A stretch of DNA of 64,000 nt from positions 1 to 64,000 of the forward strand of contig NZ_JAHEAG010000001.1 in NCBI RefSeq assembly GCF_018596315.1, given 5' to 3'. This document shows positions 34,484 through 44,427 of the stretch, in pieces (the stretch's first letter is position 1; every line of letters starts with the position of its first letter). Position numbers and translations under genes: made by a program. The stretch comes from Bradyrhizobium sp. SRL28. Lineage in GTDB: Bacteria > Pseudomonadota > Alphaproteobacteria > Rhizobiales > Xanthobacteraceae. The notes beneath the pieces were generated by a model. The model ran no database searches. It saw only the letters and a program-made list of their open reading frames with translations, and was not told the DNA's origin.

Positions 34484-35272
34484 TCAATCGAGAGGTCTGG
34501 CGGAGATCAGCGCGGTTCCACTTTCGTCCTTCAGCGCCACGCCGGTGATCTGGCGCGCGATGCCTTCACGCACCAGCCACGCGATCTTGAATGCAGCCTC
34601 ATCGTAGCTCAGGCCCGCACTGTGGATGTTGGACACGCAGTTGCGCTTCTCATCGGTGAGGCCGATGCGCGGGGCAAAGGTGAGATACGCGCCGAGGCTG
34701 TCGGGCGCCGACAGGCCGGGCCGCTCGCCGATCAGCATCACGACCATCCGCGCGCCGAGCACGGCGCCGATCTCGTCGCCCAGCGCCACCCGCGCACCCG
34801 ATGCGACCACGACATGGCCGAACTGGATCCGCGTCTCCGTCAGACGCGGAACTAGATGGCGAACCAGTTCGGCGGCGTGGACATTGACGGCCGCCGGCGA
34901 CAGCCCGTCACCGATCACGATCACAACCTCGCTCGCGCCGCCGCTGTGCGTTTCCAGCGCGCGCCGTGAATCCGCATCCAGCATGCGTCCGAGATCGGGA
35001 CGGCGCAGATAGTCGCGCCGGTTGCGCGCCTGGCTGGAAACCTGGCTGGCCTGGAGGCCGAGGCCGGCCAATCCGGCAACCAGATGCGGCGCGTCGAAAG
35101 CAGTGTGAACGGCATCGCGCGCACGTGCGTGGTCGAGCGTGAAGGCAAGCAGTGCGTCGGTCGGCATGCTCGCGCCGGAGCGGCCGAGCCCGACGCGCGC
35201 CGGCGTCAGCTCCCGCAAGGCTTCGAGCGAGAAGGCTTCGAGCGGGCGGGGCGGCGGCGCCGGCGTTTTCAT
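34484..35272 (-). CDS. eutC: Ethanolamine ammonia-lyase, small subunit
   Basis: EutC and EutB form the adenosylcobalamin-dependent enzyme that splits ethanolamine to acetaldehyde and ammonia. The 262-residue sequence has family blocks [58 protein letters not shown] and [14 protein letters not shown], near full family length. It lies 6 bases after hpnP, so hpnP is inserted between eutB and eutC. No eut microcompartment genes are in the window. Confidence 0.95.
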   Translation of the reverse strand: MKTPAPPPRPLEAFSLEALRELTPARVGLGRSGASMPTDALLAFTLDHARARDAVHTAFDAPHLVAGLAGLGLQASQVSSQARNRRDYLRRPDLGRMLDADSRRALETHSGGASEVVIVIGDGLSPAAVNVHAAELVRHLVPRLTETRIQFGHVVVASGARVALGDEIGAVLGARMVVMLIGERPGLSAPDSLGAYLTFAPRIGLTDEKRNCVSNIHSAGLSYDEAAFKIAWLVREGIARQITGVALKDESGTALISARPLD

Positions 35273-35278
35273 GGGCTT

Positions 35279-36868
35279 TTACTCGGCGGGGACCGAGGCT
35301 TCGCGCAGCCGGATCGAGTAATTGGATGCGTTCTGCTGACCGACCGATGCGGCCCGCGCGAACATGATCAGATGATGTCCGATCATCGCCGGGCCGATCA
35401 GGCCCTCGATATCGCCGCGACGCAGCCGTCCCAGCGCGAACTTCCAGAACACCCGCTTGTAGTCGCCGAGCACGCCGACTTTCCAGAAGATGTTCCGCAG
35501 CATGATCAGGCCGCGCTTGATGTTGGCCCAGCTCTTCTGCTCGGCCGTGACCGGCACCTTGATCCGCTGCGCATAGGTGTAGTCGCATTGATACTGGTAG
35601 CGCGCGAACAGCTTTTCCGGCTGATAGGCGACTTCCATGCATTTGCGCCAGGACTCGATCACCTGATCGTAGGGCAGCAGGAACTGGACATTGGAGTCGC
35701 GGCCATCGTCGTCATTGACGAGGCGGCCTTCCTTCTCCAGCCGGTCCCACAGCGGCGTCTTCGGCAGCGCCTGCAGCAGATTGATCGTGAGCAGCGGGAT
35801 CTGCGACTCCTCGACGAACTGCAGCAGCGCGTCGCCGGTTTCCGGCTTGTCGGTGTCGAGCCCCATGATGATGCCGGAGACGACTTCCATGCCGAAGGAA
35901 TTGATGGTTTGGATGCCTTCCAGGATCGGGACCATCATGTTGTGGTCCTTGTGCATCGCCTTCAGCGCCTCGGGATCGGGCGTCTCGATGCCGCAGAACA
36001 CCGTCACGAAGAACGCTTCGCGCATCTTCTCCAGAATCTCGGGCCGCTTGGCGATGTTCAGCGTCGCTTCGCAGGCCAGCCGCATCACGTAGCCGGTCCG
36101 CTTCTGCCATTCGACCAGATGCGGCAGCAAATCCAGCGCCGCCTTGCGGTTGCCGATGAAATTATCGTCGACGAAATAAACGGAGCCAGTGACCCCGCAT
36201 TCGCGCAATTTGTCGAGCTCGGCGATGATCTGCTCCGGCGATTTCAGGCGCGGGTTGCGGCCATAGAGACCGGGGATGTCGCAGAATTCGCACTGATAGG
36301 GACAGCCGCTCGAGTACTGGATGCTGCCGAGGAAGTATTTCTTGACCTCCGCCAGCTCGTAGGCCGGGATCGGAAACTCGGTCATCGGCAAGCGATCGTT
36401 GGTCTTCAGCACCACCTGCTGCTCGGGGCGCGACGGGTCGCGCGCCAGCCGTGCGATCAGCTCGTTGGTGGCGTCGCCGAGTTCGCCGACATGGAGATAG
36501 TCGAACGAGGGATAGTAATCCGGGCACGCGCTCACCGAGGGGCCGCCGATCGCCACCGCGAGATCAAAGGCATGCGCGCGGCGGCAGATGTCGTTCATCT
36601 GCTGGCGCTGGATGTGCATGCCGCTGACGAACACGGCCTCGGCCCATTCGAAGTCTTCTTTGGTGGCGGGGCGAATGTTCTCGTCGATGAAACGGACCGG
36701 CCAGTCCTCCGGAAGGTAGGCCGCGATCAGCAGCAGGCCCTGCGGTGGCATGAACGCCTGCACGCCGTCGGTCAGGGGATAGGCGTGCTCGAATGTACCG
36801 AAAGAAGACGTATAGCGCGGGAAAACGCACAGGATGCGCCGTACTGCTCCGATGCCTTCAGCTCTCAT
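35279..36868 (-). CDS. hpnP: HpnP, hopanoid C-2 methylase (B12-binding radical SAM)
   Basis: HpnP adds the C-2 methyl group to hopanoids. The 529-residue protein has an N-terminal B12-binding domain (residues 1-150), the radical SAM motif CPYQCEFC (Cys189, Cys193, Cys196), and the long C-terminal region typical of the family. Many blocks (RRILCVFPRYTSSFGTFEHA, HIQRQQMND, GGPSVSACPDYYP) match HpnP as I recall it from Rhodopseudomonas and Bradyrhizobium. ATG at 36868 has GAGGAAA upstream and replaces a TTG at 36871. Placement between eutB and eutC is a known feature of alphaproteobacterial hpnP from general knowledge. Confidence 0.92.
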   Translation of the reverse strand: MRAEGIGAVRRILCVFPRYTSSFGTFEHAYPLTDGVQAFMPPQGLLLIAAYLPEDWPVRFIDENIRPATKEDFEWAEAVFVSGMHIQRQQMNDICRRAHAFDLAVAIGGPSVSACPDYYPSFDYLHVGELGDATNELIARLARDPSRPEQQVVLKTNDRLPMTEFPIPAYELAEVKKYFLGSIQYSSGCPYQCEFCDIPGLYGRNPRLKSPEQIIAELDKLRECGVTGSVYFVDDNFIGNRKAALDLLPHLVEWQKRTGYVMRLACEATLNIAKRPEILEKMREAFFVTVFCGIETPDPEALKAMHKDHNMMVPILEGIQTINSFGMEVVSGIIMGLDTDKPETGDALLQFVEESQIPLLTINLLQALPKTPLWDRLEKEGRLVNDDDGRDSNVQFLLPYDQVIESWRKCMEVAYQPEKLFARYQYQCDYTYAQRIKVPVTAEQKSWANIKRGLIMLRNIFWKVGVLGDYKRVFWKFALGRLRRGDIEGLIGPAMIGHHLIMFARAASVGQQNASNYSIRLREASVPAE

Positions 36869-37031
36869 CAAATTTCCTCAAGGCTGACATGAATTTAAGC
36901 ACGACATTGAAAGCTGGGCCAGAAATTCTTCAACATTGTGACAGTCAATTCTAACTGATTGTTGGCTCTAACTCGCTGTGGGTTCAATTGGTTGCAGGAA
37001 AATTTGCAGGCTGCGGGCTGCAGGCCGGCGT

Positions 37032-38414
37032 TCAAGCGATCAGCCGCGCGGCAAATTCGGGCAGCAGACCCGCATTGCCTGCAAGCCGGAAATCGCCATC
37101 CGCGAGGCCTGAGCGAACCAGCCAATCGTCGAATTCCGGCGCCCGCTTCAATCCGAAGAGGTCGCGGATATACAGCGCGTCGTGGAACGAGGTCGACTGA
37201 TAGTTCAGCATGACATCGTCGGCGCCCGGCACGCCCATGATGAAGGTGACGCCGGCGGCGGCCAACAGCGTCAACAGATTGTCCATGTCGTCCTGGTCGG
37301 CTTCGGCGTGGTTGGTGTAGCAGACGTCAATGCCGAGCGGCAGGCCGAGCAACTTGCCGCAAAAGTGATCCTCGAGGCCAGCGCGGATGATTTCCTTGCC
37401 GTCATACAGATATTCCGGACCGATGAAGCCGACGACGCTGTTAACCAAAAGCGGATCGAACGCGCGCGCCACCGCATAGGCCCGCGCCTCGCAGGTCTGT
37501 TGATCGACGTTGTAATGGGCGTTGGCCGACAGTGCCGAGCCCTGCCCGGTCTCGAAATACATTACGTTGTCGCCGACCGTGCCGCGGCGGAGCGACAGCC
37601 CGGCCTCGCGCGCCTCGCGCAACAGCGCGAGATCGACGCCAAAGCTGCGGTTGGCAGCCTCCGTTCCCGCGATCGACTGGAACACCAGATCGACCGGCGC
37701 ACCCTGCCCGATCAATCCGAGCGTCGTGGTCACGTGAGTAAGCACGCAGCCCTGCGTCGGGATCTGCAGCCGCGAGATGATGCCATCGAGCAGCCGCAGC
37801 AGTTCTCCGATCACGGCCGGATCGTCGCTGGCCGGATTGATACCGATGCAGGCATCGCCCGATCCAAGCAGGATGCCGTCTAGGATCGAGGCGGTAATGC
37901 CCTTGGCGTCGTCGAAAGGATGATTGGGCTGCAACCGCACGCTCATCCGCCCCTTCAGGCCGATGGTGTTGCGAAACGCCGACGTCACCGCGCATTTCTT
38001 GGCGACCAGGATCAGATCCTGGTTGCGCATCAGCTTCGAAACGCCTGCGGCCATTTCCGGCGTGATCCCGCGCGAGACCTTCGCCAGCGTTTCGCTGGTT
38101 GCGGCATCGGACAACAGCCAGTCGCGGAAGCCGCCGACGGTCAGCGAGGAAATCGGCGCAAAGGCCTGCGCTGCATGGGTATCGAGGATCAGCCGGGTAA
38201 CCTCGTCATCCTCGTAAGGGATCACGGCCTCGTTGAGGAATTGCTTGAGCGGCACATCGGCAAGCGCCATCCGCGCCGCGATCATCGCTTCCGCGCTTTC
38301 GGCAGCGACGCCGGCAAGACGGTCGCCGGACCGCGGCGGCGTCGCCTTGGCGAGCAGCTCGCGCAAGTCACCGAATACGTAGTAGGTGGCGCCGATGACC
38401 TGGCGATAGACCAT
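37032..38414 (-). CDS. eutB: Ethanolamine ammonia-lyase, large subunit
   Basis: The 460-residue catalytic subunit contains the family blocks VRLQPNHPFDDAKGITASIL, GIGDAC-like GSGDACIGINPASDD, CVLTHVTTTLGLI, and GKLLGLPLGIDVCYTNHA. It cleaves ethanolamine with adenosylcobalamin and pairs with EutC at 34484-35272. The start MVYRQVIGATYYVFGDL at 38414 is preferred over the upstream one at 38468, which is not conserved. It is separated from hpnP by 163 bases. Confidence 0.95.
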   Translation of the reverse strand: MVYRQVIGATYYVFGDLRELLAKATPPRSGDRLAGVAAESAEAMIAARMALADVPLKQFLNEAVIPYEDDEVTRLILDTHAAQAFAPISSLTVGGFRDWLLSDAATSETLAKVSRGITPEMAAGVSKLMRNQDLILVAKKCAVTSAFRNTIGLKGRMSVRLQPNHPFDDAKGITASILDGILLGSGDACIGINPASDDPAVIGELLRLLDGIISRLQIPTQGCVLTHVTTTLGLIGQGAPVDLVFQSIAGTEAANRSFGVDLALLREAREAGLSLRRGTVGDNVMYFETGQGSALSANAHYNVDQQTCEARAYAVARAFDPLLVNSVVGFIGPEYLYDGKEIIRAGLEDHFCGKLLGLPLGIDVCYTNHAEADQDDMDNLLTLLAAAGVTFIMGVPGADDVMLNYQSTSFHDALYIRDLFGLKRAPEFDDWLVRSGLADGDFRLAGNAGLLPEFAARLIA

Positions 38415-38578
38415 GCTGACTTTCCTGCGTGCGGACCCGCTTCGTTGCCTCGCTAATCTATGCCGCACGGACAGCCAACGCTACAGCAGCGATCCCAGAC
38501 AAATGTCGGCACGATCCGGCTTCACTCAAAGCCGTGCGCGGGGCGGACGGGACCCAGCCGCCGGTGTCCCGCCTCTGG

Positions 38579-39181
38579 CTAATCCAGCGTACCAAAATGG
38601 CGGATGGAAAAGCTTATCTCATAGGCCACCGCGCTGAGCGCAAACAGCAAATGGAATTTTGGGTTGCGCGTTCTCGCGGCTATCGCGGACAGCAGTATGA
38701 ATACGCCGGTCGCGACGAGATACTCCGGTCCCAGCGATCGCAGATGCGCCTCGCCCTTTATCAGGGTGTCGATCACATCGAGCGCTTCGGTCAGGGCCGC
38801 AAAGCCGAAAAACCAGCGGCGGCGGGAGAGAAAGTAATCCTGATAGCCCTTATATTCATCGAGATCCTGAGGAAAAAGCAGGGCGCTCAGGAAATAGTAC
38901 ATCGATGCGTACACGCAAACGAAGAAATAGAGACCATAGGTCCAGTGCTGGATGTGGCTCAGCCGAAACTCCCACCACCAGAACGTAACCACGTTCAGGA
39001 GCGCCCAGGCGACCCAGCACAGGTGTACAGGCCAGATCCGGTAGCGACCGGGGTGCTGGACCAATGCCGCGATGCCGCTGACCAAACGCGTGACGCTGAG
39101 CCCGAGGATCAGGGCGATCAGCACGCGCACGTGAAGATAGAGATCGAGATTGGCCGGCAAGGCCGCCGCACTTTGAGCCAT
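38579..39181 (-). CDS. Hypothetical multi-pass membrane protein
   Basis: A 200-residue integral membrane protein with about five or six hydrophobic segments (for example VLIALILGLSVTRLVSGIAAL, LCWVAWALLNVVTFWWW, YGLYFFVCVYASMYYFLSALL and LVATGVFILLSAIAA). I recognise no family. It lies upstream of eutB on the same strand, 164 bases away. Confidence 0.78.
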   Translation of the reverse strand: MAQSAAALPANLDLYLHVRVLIALILGLSVTRLVSGIAALVQHPGRYRIWPVHLCWVAWALLNVVTFWWWEFRLSHIQHWTYGLYFFVCVYASMYYFLSALLFPQDLDEYKGYQDYFLSRRRWFFGFAALTEALDVIDTLIKGEAHLRSLGPEYLVATGVFILLSAIAARTRNPKFHLLFALSAVAYEISFSIRHFGTLD

Positions 39182-39712
39182 CAGTCCCAGTTCTCACTCA
39201 CAATCGAAGCCGCGCAGAGCCTTGTTGCAGCAAGCGTCCTGCGCGCAGGATGATTCCAGACGATGGCATGGGGTTTGCGCGTTCGCCCGTCCGGGCGAGA
39301 CGCACCGGACCGCTCCGTCCTCGTGCTCGCTGTCTAGCTTGATTCGATCAAAAAATGCTCTGCCAACGCCAACCCCCTTCAGAAGAAGGTTTCCGCTTGC
39401 TGGCGGCAGCCGGGCGCGGCCCTTGCGCGTTGGCCGTCAGAACACGACCTCCAATTGCACTGGCATACCAGGGCCCGTTACAGTCGCGTGTGGCTGCCGA
39501 ATATTCCCGACGAGGCAACTTGCCACAGCCTTCTAATCGACTGAAATTACTCGATTATCCTGACTTAGTTGCAGTTCCCGGAACTTCGCGCGTTAAGACA
39601 ATCTCCATCAAACTTCAGCACAATTTGCCCATACCGAAGGCAATCGCTGGAAACCTTCCCGGCGCGCCGATACGGCTGAATTGTAAATCCCGTACTCGTT
39701 TTTGGTGGCGCC
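39182..39712. other. Intergenic region of 531 bases with no gene
   Basis: It separates the divergent membrane-protein and chemoreceptor genes and should contain their promoters. The right half (39530-39700) is AT-richer. I looked for an EcfG-type GGAAC...CGTT promoter and did not find correct spacing (GGAAC near 39576 is only 6 bases from CGTT). Confidence 0.5.
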
Positions 39713-41419
39713 ATGGCATCCCGGTTTTCGCTTGCAGCCAAGTTGTATTCGATCTTCGCGCTGTTCGCGCTGCTGGTCGCCGCCATTACCGCCCTGTCCG
39801 ACTACAACACCCGCCAGAATGCCGAACTCACCGAAGCGGTCTCGACCGCCAGCCGCGCCGCGCTCAATGTCGAGCGCATCAACTCGCTGGTCTATGCCGT
39901 CGTGATGGAATCGCGCGGCGTCTACATGTCGACTGATCCGGCGGTGGTGAAAAAGTACGGCGACGGCTTGCTCAAGTTCAACGAACGCATTCTTGACGTC
40001 GTCAAGAACTGGGAGGCGCTGGTCCAGGCTGACGACGCCCAGCAGTTTGCCACCTTCAAGAAGCGCATCCAGCAGTTCGTCGATTTCCGCAAGGAGCTCG
40101 TTCGACGCGGTGTCGAGATCAATGCGGCGGCAGGCCGCGAATGGGGCGACAATGACGCCAACCGAGAAGTGCGGACGGCGCTGAACAAGGATCTGGAAGC
40201 CCTGTCCAAGGTCTATGCCGAACGCAGCAAGCGACTGGTGCAACAGACCGACACCAACCACACGATGGCCTTTGTACTGACCTGCCTCGGTGTCATGGCG
40301 CTGGCGGTGGTCGTCATCGGCGTGCTGATCATCGCCCGCTCGATTGCGCGGCCGCTTTCGGTGATCACCGCGACCATCAAGCAGGTCGCCGACGGCGCCG
40401 AAGGCGTCGAGGTTCCGCACACCGGCCGCTCCGACGAGATCGGCGCGCTGGCCCGTGCCATCAAAATCTTCCAGGAAGCGATGGATCGCAACCGCAACCT
40501 CAATTCGCAGGTGGTGGAGGATTCGAAAGCGCGCGATGAACGCACCCGCCACATCGAAGCCTCGGTCGACGCCTTCCGCGAAGCCATCGGCGGCGTGCTG
40601 CGCGCGGTCACCGACAATGCGACCTCGATGCGCGGCACCGCCCAGACCATCGCCAGCGTTTCATCTGACGCCAGCGGGCGCGCGGTAGCAGCCTCCGGCG
40701 CGACCGAGCAGGCCTCCAGCAACGTTTCCGCCGTCGCCAGCGCGGCCGAAGAACTTTCCGCCTCCGTCGAGGAAATCGGCCGCCAGGTGCGCCAATCGGC
40801 CAGCGCCGTCGAGCAGGCGGGCCAGCGCACCGAGAGATCGGTCGCCGAAATCGAAGGACTTGCAGCCGCGACCCAGCGCATCGACGGCGTGCTCAACCTG
40901 ATCCAGGCGATCGCCGAGCAGACCAATCTCCTGGCGCTCAACGCGACGATCGAAGCCGCGCGCGCCGGCGACGCCGGCCGCGGCTTTGCGGTCGTCGCCC
41001 ACGAGGTCAAGGCGCTGGCCGAGCAGACCGCCAAGGCGACTGCGGAGATCGGCCAGAACGTCGGCCTGATCCAGACGTCGACCAAAACCTCCGTCGAGGC
41101 GGTCCGCGAGATCGGCAACGCGGTGCGCGAGATCAACGAGGTGACCTCGATCATCGCGAGCGCGATCGAGCAGCAGGATGCGGCAACCCGCGAGATCTCG
41201 TCGAATGCGCAACTGGCGGCACAGGGCAACGGAACGCTGGTCGTCAATATCGGCTCGCTCAGCGACGCCATCGGCACGACGAACACGGCCGCGGCATCCG
41301 TCCTCACCGCATCCAGCGAACTGACGGCTACCGCCGAGACGCTCTCTCGCGAAGTAGAGAAGTTCTTCCGCAATTTGCGCGCGGATTCGTCCGACCAGGT
41401 GCGGCGGACCGGCACGTAA
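39713..41419 (+). CDS. Methyl-accepting chemotaxis protein
   Basis: A 568-residue inner-membrane receptor. A first membrane helix (about 10-30) and a second (about 183-208, [21 protein letters not shown]) bracket a helical periplasmic sensor of about 150 residues with no known ligand signature. A HAMP domain ([12 protein letters not shown]) and a long methyl-accepting coiled coil follow, with the conserved signalling hairpin ([20 protein letters not shown]). There is no visible CheR-binding pentapeptide at the C-terminus. No che genes are next to it. Confidence 0.94.
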   Translation: MASRFSLAAKLYSIFALFALLVAAITALSDYNTRQNAELTEAVSTASRAALNVERINSLVYAVVMESRGVYMSTDPAVVKKYGDGLLKFNERILDVVKNWEALVQADDAQQFATFKKRIQQFVDFRKELVRRGVEINAAAGREWGDNDANREVRTALNKDLEALSKVYAERSKRLVQQTDTNHTMAFVLTCLGVMALAVVVIGVLIIARSIARPLSVITATIKQVADGAEGVEVPHTGRSDEIGALARAIKIFQEAMDRNRNLNSQVVEDSKARDERTRHIEASVDAFREAIGGVLRAVTDNATSMRGTAQTIASVSSDASGRAVAASGATEQASSNVSAVASAAEELSASVEEIGRQVRQSASAVEQAGQRTERSVAEIEGLAAATQRIDGVLNLIQAIAEQTNLLALNATIEAARAGDAGRGFAVVAHEVKALAEQTAKATAEIGQNVGLIQTSTKTSVEAVREIGNAVREINEVTSIIASAIEQQDAATREISSNAQLAAQGNGTLVVNIGSLSDAIGTTNTAAASVLTASSELTATAETLSREVEKFFRNLRADSSDQVRRTGT

Positions 41420-41528
41420 GCGAATAGGCTGGCGGTTCGCTCAAGCCCTTGAGTGAAATCTCATGATCCGAGGCCTCGGTTCGGGAGCTTTAATCATGCC
41501 TGGCTCGACTTTCGCATCGCGCGCCCTC

Positions 41529-42395
41529 CTACCCAAGCTCAGGTGTTTCATGCGGCGCAAGACTCTTCGCAGGGCCCACGACCTGCTTGTTTGCGAGGCG
41601 AACGGCGGATTGGGGATCGTGCGTCGGCAAATATACCGTCGGATGAGCTTGGGAGAAAGTTCTGATCGAGTTCAATGTTGAACTGGAAATACCCTCATCA
41701 GCACTGACGCCGTCCACCATACCGGCGAGCATCAGACGCTCATTGTAGGAGGTATCTCCAGCAAGAAAAAACATCGTGCCGTCCTCCTGCTGTACCAGGA
41801 CTGAGAGATGATTCGCGGTGTGACCTGGTGTGGCCACCGCAACAATGTCCCCGGCCTGCGTCAATCGTCGGCTGCGAGCAAATGGACCAAACGGCTCCGC
41901 TGCCAGTTCAAGCGCTGTTGGATCGAACCAGGAGGGCCAACGATTCGGAAAGTATCCGCGTATACGCCCTGCCCATCCGCTTGCCGTTCGAAGTTCGCCG
42001 GAGGCAACAAGGATTTCGCTATTTTGGAAGTGCGCCAGACCGCCATCATGATCCATGTGCAAATGCGTGAGAACGACCTTTTTCACATCATGCGATCCGA
42101 TGCCGAGGGCACGTAATTGCGGGCCGATCTCTTCCTCACGATCGATCCGAAACGAGACTTCCCATCGGGCGAAGGGGTGATACGAAGCGCCCGTTTCGAG
42201 CAAATGCGCTCCTTGGCCGGTGTCGACTACGATAACGCCTTCCTTGTGCTCGATCGCCCACGCGTATGTCGGCAACCACTCGGTCCAGTCCCGATCGGTG
42301 AATATGGCAAGACGGCGTGCGAAGCCGTGTCCTTGCCCCTCGACCTGTGCAGTTTTTATTTTGACGAAACCGGTTTGGATCGCGTGAATGCGCAT
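41529..42395 (-). CDS. Metallo-beta-lactamase fold hydrolase, lactonase-like
   Basis: A 288-residue MBL-fold enzyme with the dinuclear metal motif THLHMDHDGG near residue 112, a further His in TPGHTANH, an Asp in AGDTSYNE and a final His in PTHDP. This is the pattern of N-acyl homoserine lactonases and related hydrolases. A perfect AAGGAGGTG ribosome site precedes the ATG. It is divergent from a LysR regulator gene, a likely regulator. Confidence 0.88.
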   Translation of the reverse strand: MRIHAIQTGFVKIKTAQVEGQGHGFARRLAIFTDRDWTEWLPTYAWAIEHKEGVIVVDTGQGAHLLETGASYHPFARWEVSFRIDREEEIGPQLRALGIGSHDVKKVVLTHLHMDHDGGLAHFQNSEILVASGELRTASGWAGRIRGYFPNRWPSWFDPTALELAAEPFGPFARSRRLTQAGDIVAVATPGHTANHLSVLVQQEDGTMFFLAGDTSYNERLMLAGMVDGVSADEGISSSTLNSIRTFSQAHPTVYLPTHDPQSAVRLANKQVVGPAKSLAPHETPELG

Positions 42396-42517
42396 GGAAG
42401 CACCTCCTTGGTTTTAAGCAGGAGCATCGCGAGCTTCCACCCCATCGATGCTGTTTGCCGACTCCAAAATGGCGACCCGGCTACCTAAATGGAATTGGCC
42501 TAATACGTTGAATTGAT

Positions 42518-42531
42518 ATACAAAAATGTAT
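42518..42531. promoter_or_regulatory. Inverted repeat overlapping the LysR start codon
   Basis: ATACA and TGTAT flank four A bases and run into the ATG at 42530. Regulator binding here could repress its own translation or transcription. It is only a candidate. Confidence 0.45.
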
Positions 42532-43441
42532 GGCTAAGACGGACCCCGGTTGGGAGCTTTACCGATCGTTTCTCGCAGTGATGCGGGAAGGAAGTTTATC
42601 GGGCGCCGCTCGCACGTTAGGGCTCGCGCAGCCCACCGTCGGTCGGCATGTCCAGGAACTGGAATCGTCACTAGGCACTGCGCTCTTCACGCGAGGCCAA
42701 AGCGGACTCCGGCCCACCGACGCGGCCCACACGCTCGAGCCTTATGCCCAGACCATGGCCGGTGCAGCCACGGCCCTGATCCGAGCGATCTCGGAAAAGA
42801 GTTTCGAGGCTCGTACAGTGGTGCGAATTGCCGCCAGCGAAATTATTGGGGCGGAAGTGTTGCCGCCGATTCTCACCGATTTCCGTGGCCGGCATCCTGG
42901 CATTGTTGTCGAGCTGTCCCTGTCGGATCGCACGGAAGATCTGCTGCGACGGGAGGCCGATATCGCGGTCAGGATGATCAGACCGAAACAGGGCTCTCTC
43001 GTTGCCCGGCGTGCGGGAAGCGTCACTGTGGGGCTTCATGCGCACCGCCGTTATCTCTACGAGCGCGGCCAACCCGGCAATATGGCGCAGTTGTCACAGC
43101 ATGCGATGATAGGCTTCGACCGGGAAACGACATCAATCCGCGCGTTGCAGCGCGTCGGGCTCAAGTTGAGACGCGACGATTTCGCTTTTCGTACCGACAG
43201 TCACCTCGCCCAGCTTGCTGCGATCCGAGCAGGTTTCGGGATCGGCTTATGTCAAACCGCCATCGCGCGACGGGATCCAGATGTGATCCGCGTGTTGCCC
43301 GATAATTTTGGATTTAATCTGGAAATTTGGATCGCTATGCACGAAGACCTACGTGCGACCCTTCCCATACGGACCCTCTTCGCTCATCTGGCCGCAGCGC
43401 TCTCCGACTATGCGCGGACGAAGCGGAGAGGTGAGCGGTGA
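42530..43441 (+). CDS. LysR-family transcriptional regulator
   Basis: A 303-residue regulator. The N-terminal winged helix is clear: FLAVMREGSLSGAARTLGLAQPTVGRHVQELESSLG, followed by a substrate-binding domain. It is divergent from the MBL hydrolase gene, the usual arrangement for a regulator and its target. No good ribosome site precedes the ATG, so the start could be leaderless or slightly wrong. Confidence 0.94.
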   Translation: MAKTDPGWELYRSFLAVMREGSLSGAARTLGLAQPTVGRHVQELESSLGTALFTRGQSGLRPTDAAHTLEPYAQTMAGAATALIRAISEKSFEARTVVRIAASEIIGAEVLPPILTDFRGRHPGIVVELSLSDRTEDLLRREADIAVRMIRPKQGSLVARRAGSVTVGLHAHRRYLYERGQPGNMAQLSQHAMIGFDRETTSIRALQRVGLKLRRDDFAFRTDSHLAQLAAIRAGFGIGLCQTAIARRDPDVIRVLPDNFGFNLEIWIAMHEDLRATLPIRTLFAHLAAALSDYARTKRRGER

Positions 43442-43548
43442 TACTGGGGCATGATCCTTTCCCGAAATGAATTCAAAGGCGGCGGGGATCGGCGTGACAT
43501 GCAACACGGCGCGAACGTTGCACAATGCCGCGGCGAGGCCGGCCGCGC

Positions 43549-44427
43549 TCACTCCACCGGGAGCACGTCCACGGCCACGCCAAGCTTCTGCTTGCGCGAG
43601 CCGACAATGATGCCGTCGACCGGCGAGACGTCGGAGAAGTCTCTGCCCACTGCCAGAATGATATGATCGTTCTCGACCATGATGTCGTTGGTCGGATCGA
43701 ACCCGACCCAGCCGAGTTCCGCGCCGCACCACACCGAAACCCAGGCGTGGGTGGCGTCGGCGCCCTGCAGGCGCGGCTTCCCGCGCGGCGGAATGGTGCG
43801 CAGGTAACCGCTGACATAGGCCGCCGGCAGGCCCAGCCCGCGCAGGCCCGCAATCATCACATGGGCAAAATCCTGGCACACGCCGTGGCGCTTCTCGAAC
43901 ACCTCCTGGAGCGGCGTCGAGATCACCGTGGCCTTCGGGTCGTACCTGAAATCGTTGCGGATGCGGCGCATCAAATCGGCGGTGCCTGAAAGAATGCCGC
44001 CGCCCGGCGGGAAACTCGCCGCGGCATAGGCGGTGACCGGCGCCTGCACCGGCACCAGCGCGCTCGCAAAGACATAGCCTATCGGCGAAGCCGGGCCGAG
44101 ACTGGTGGCCTCGAACGCCACATCGCGGATGTCATCCCATGACGGGCTCGGCGCGGCGCGGTCGGGCACCTGGCGCGACACCGAAACCCGCGAGCGGGAA
44201 TCGATCCGCAAATTGCGATGTGCGGCCTCGATCAGCACGCTCTCGGTATGGGTTCCGAAAAAGTCGTGCCGCACCGTGCGTTCGGCCGGCCGCGGCCGAA
44301 TCTCGACCGAATGGGAGATCAATTGCTGCCCGTCGGCCGACTTCGGCTCCAGCCGCAGCGAGCACCGCGCAAAACTCACCGGGCTTTCGTAAGCGTATGC
44401 CGTGACGTGACGGATGTCGTAGATCAC
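43549..44427 (-). CDS. Transglutaminase-like cysteine protease family protein
   Basis: A 292-residue protein with an N-terminal beta domain (YDIRHVTAYAYESPVSFA) and a transglutaminase core. The triad is visible: Cys in RHGVCQDFAHV, His in THAWVSVW, and Asp in WVGFDPTND. The GTG start overlaps the stop of the upstream ATP-grasp gene by 4 bases (GTGA), so the two are coupled. It is the last gene of a three-gene operon. Confidence 0.92.
   Translation of the reverse strand: MIYDIRHVTAYAYESPVSFARCSLRLEPKSADGQQLISHSVEIRPRPAERTVRHDFFGTHTESVLIEAAHRNLRIDSRSRVSVSRQVPDRAAPSPSWDDIRDVAFEATSLGPASPIGYVFASALVPVQAPVTAYAAASFPPGGGILSGTADLMRRIRNDFRYDPKATVISTPLQEVFEKRHGVCQDFAHVMIAGLRGLGLPAAYVSGYLRTIPPRGKPRLQGADATHAWVSVWCGAELGWVGFDPTNDIMVENDHIILAVGRDFSDVSPVDGIIVGSRKQKLGVAVDVLPVE

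Noticed and set aside
35084..36892. 602-residue plus-strand frame across eutC and hpnP
   Set aside because: It is the mirror frame of two strongly recognised genes; the product has no motifs, and its length comes from GC-rich codon bias.
36869..37031. EcfG-type stress promoter upstream of hpnP
   Set aside because: The hpnP gene is reported to be controlled by EcfG in relatives, so I looked for GGAAC and CGTT with 16-17 bases between them, but no such pair is visible in this gap.
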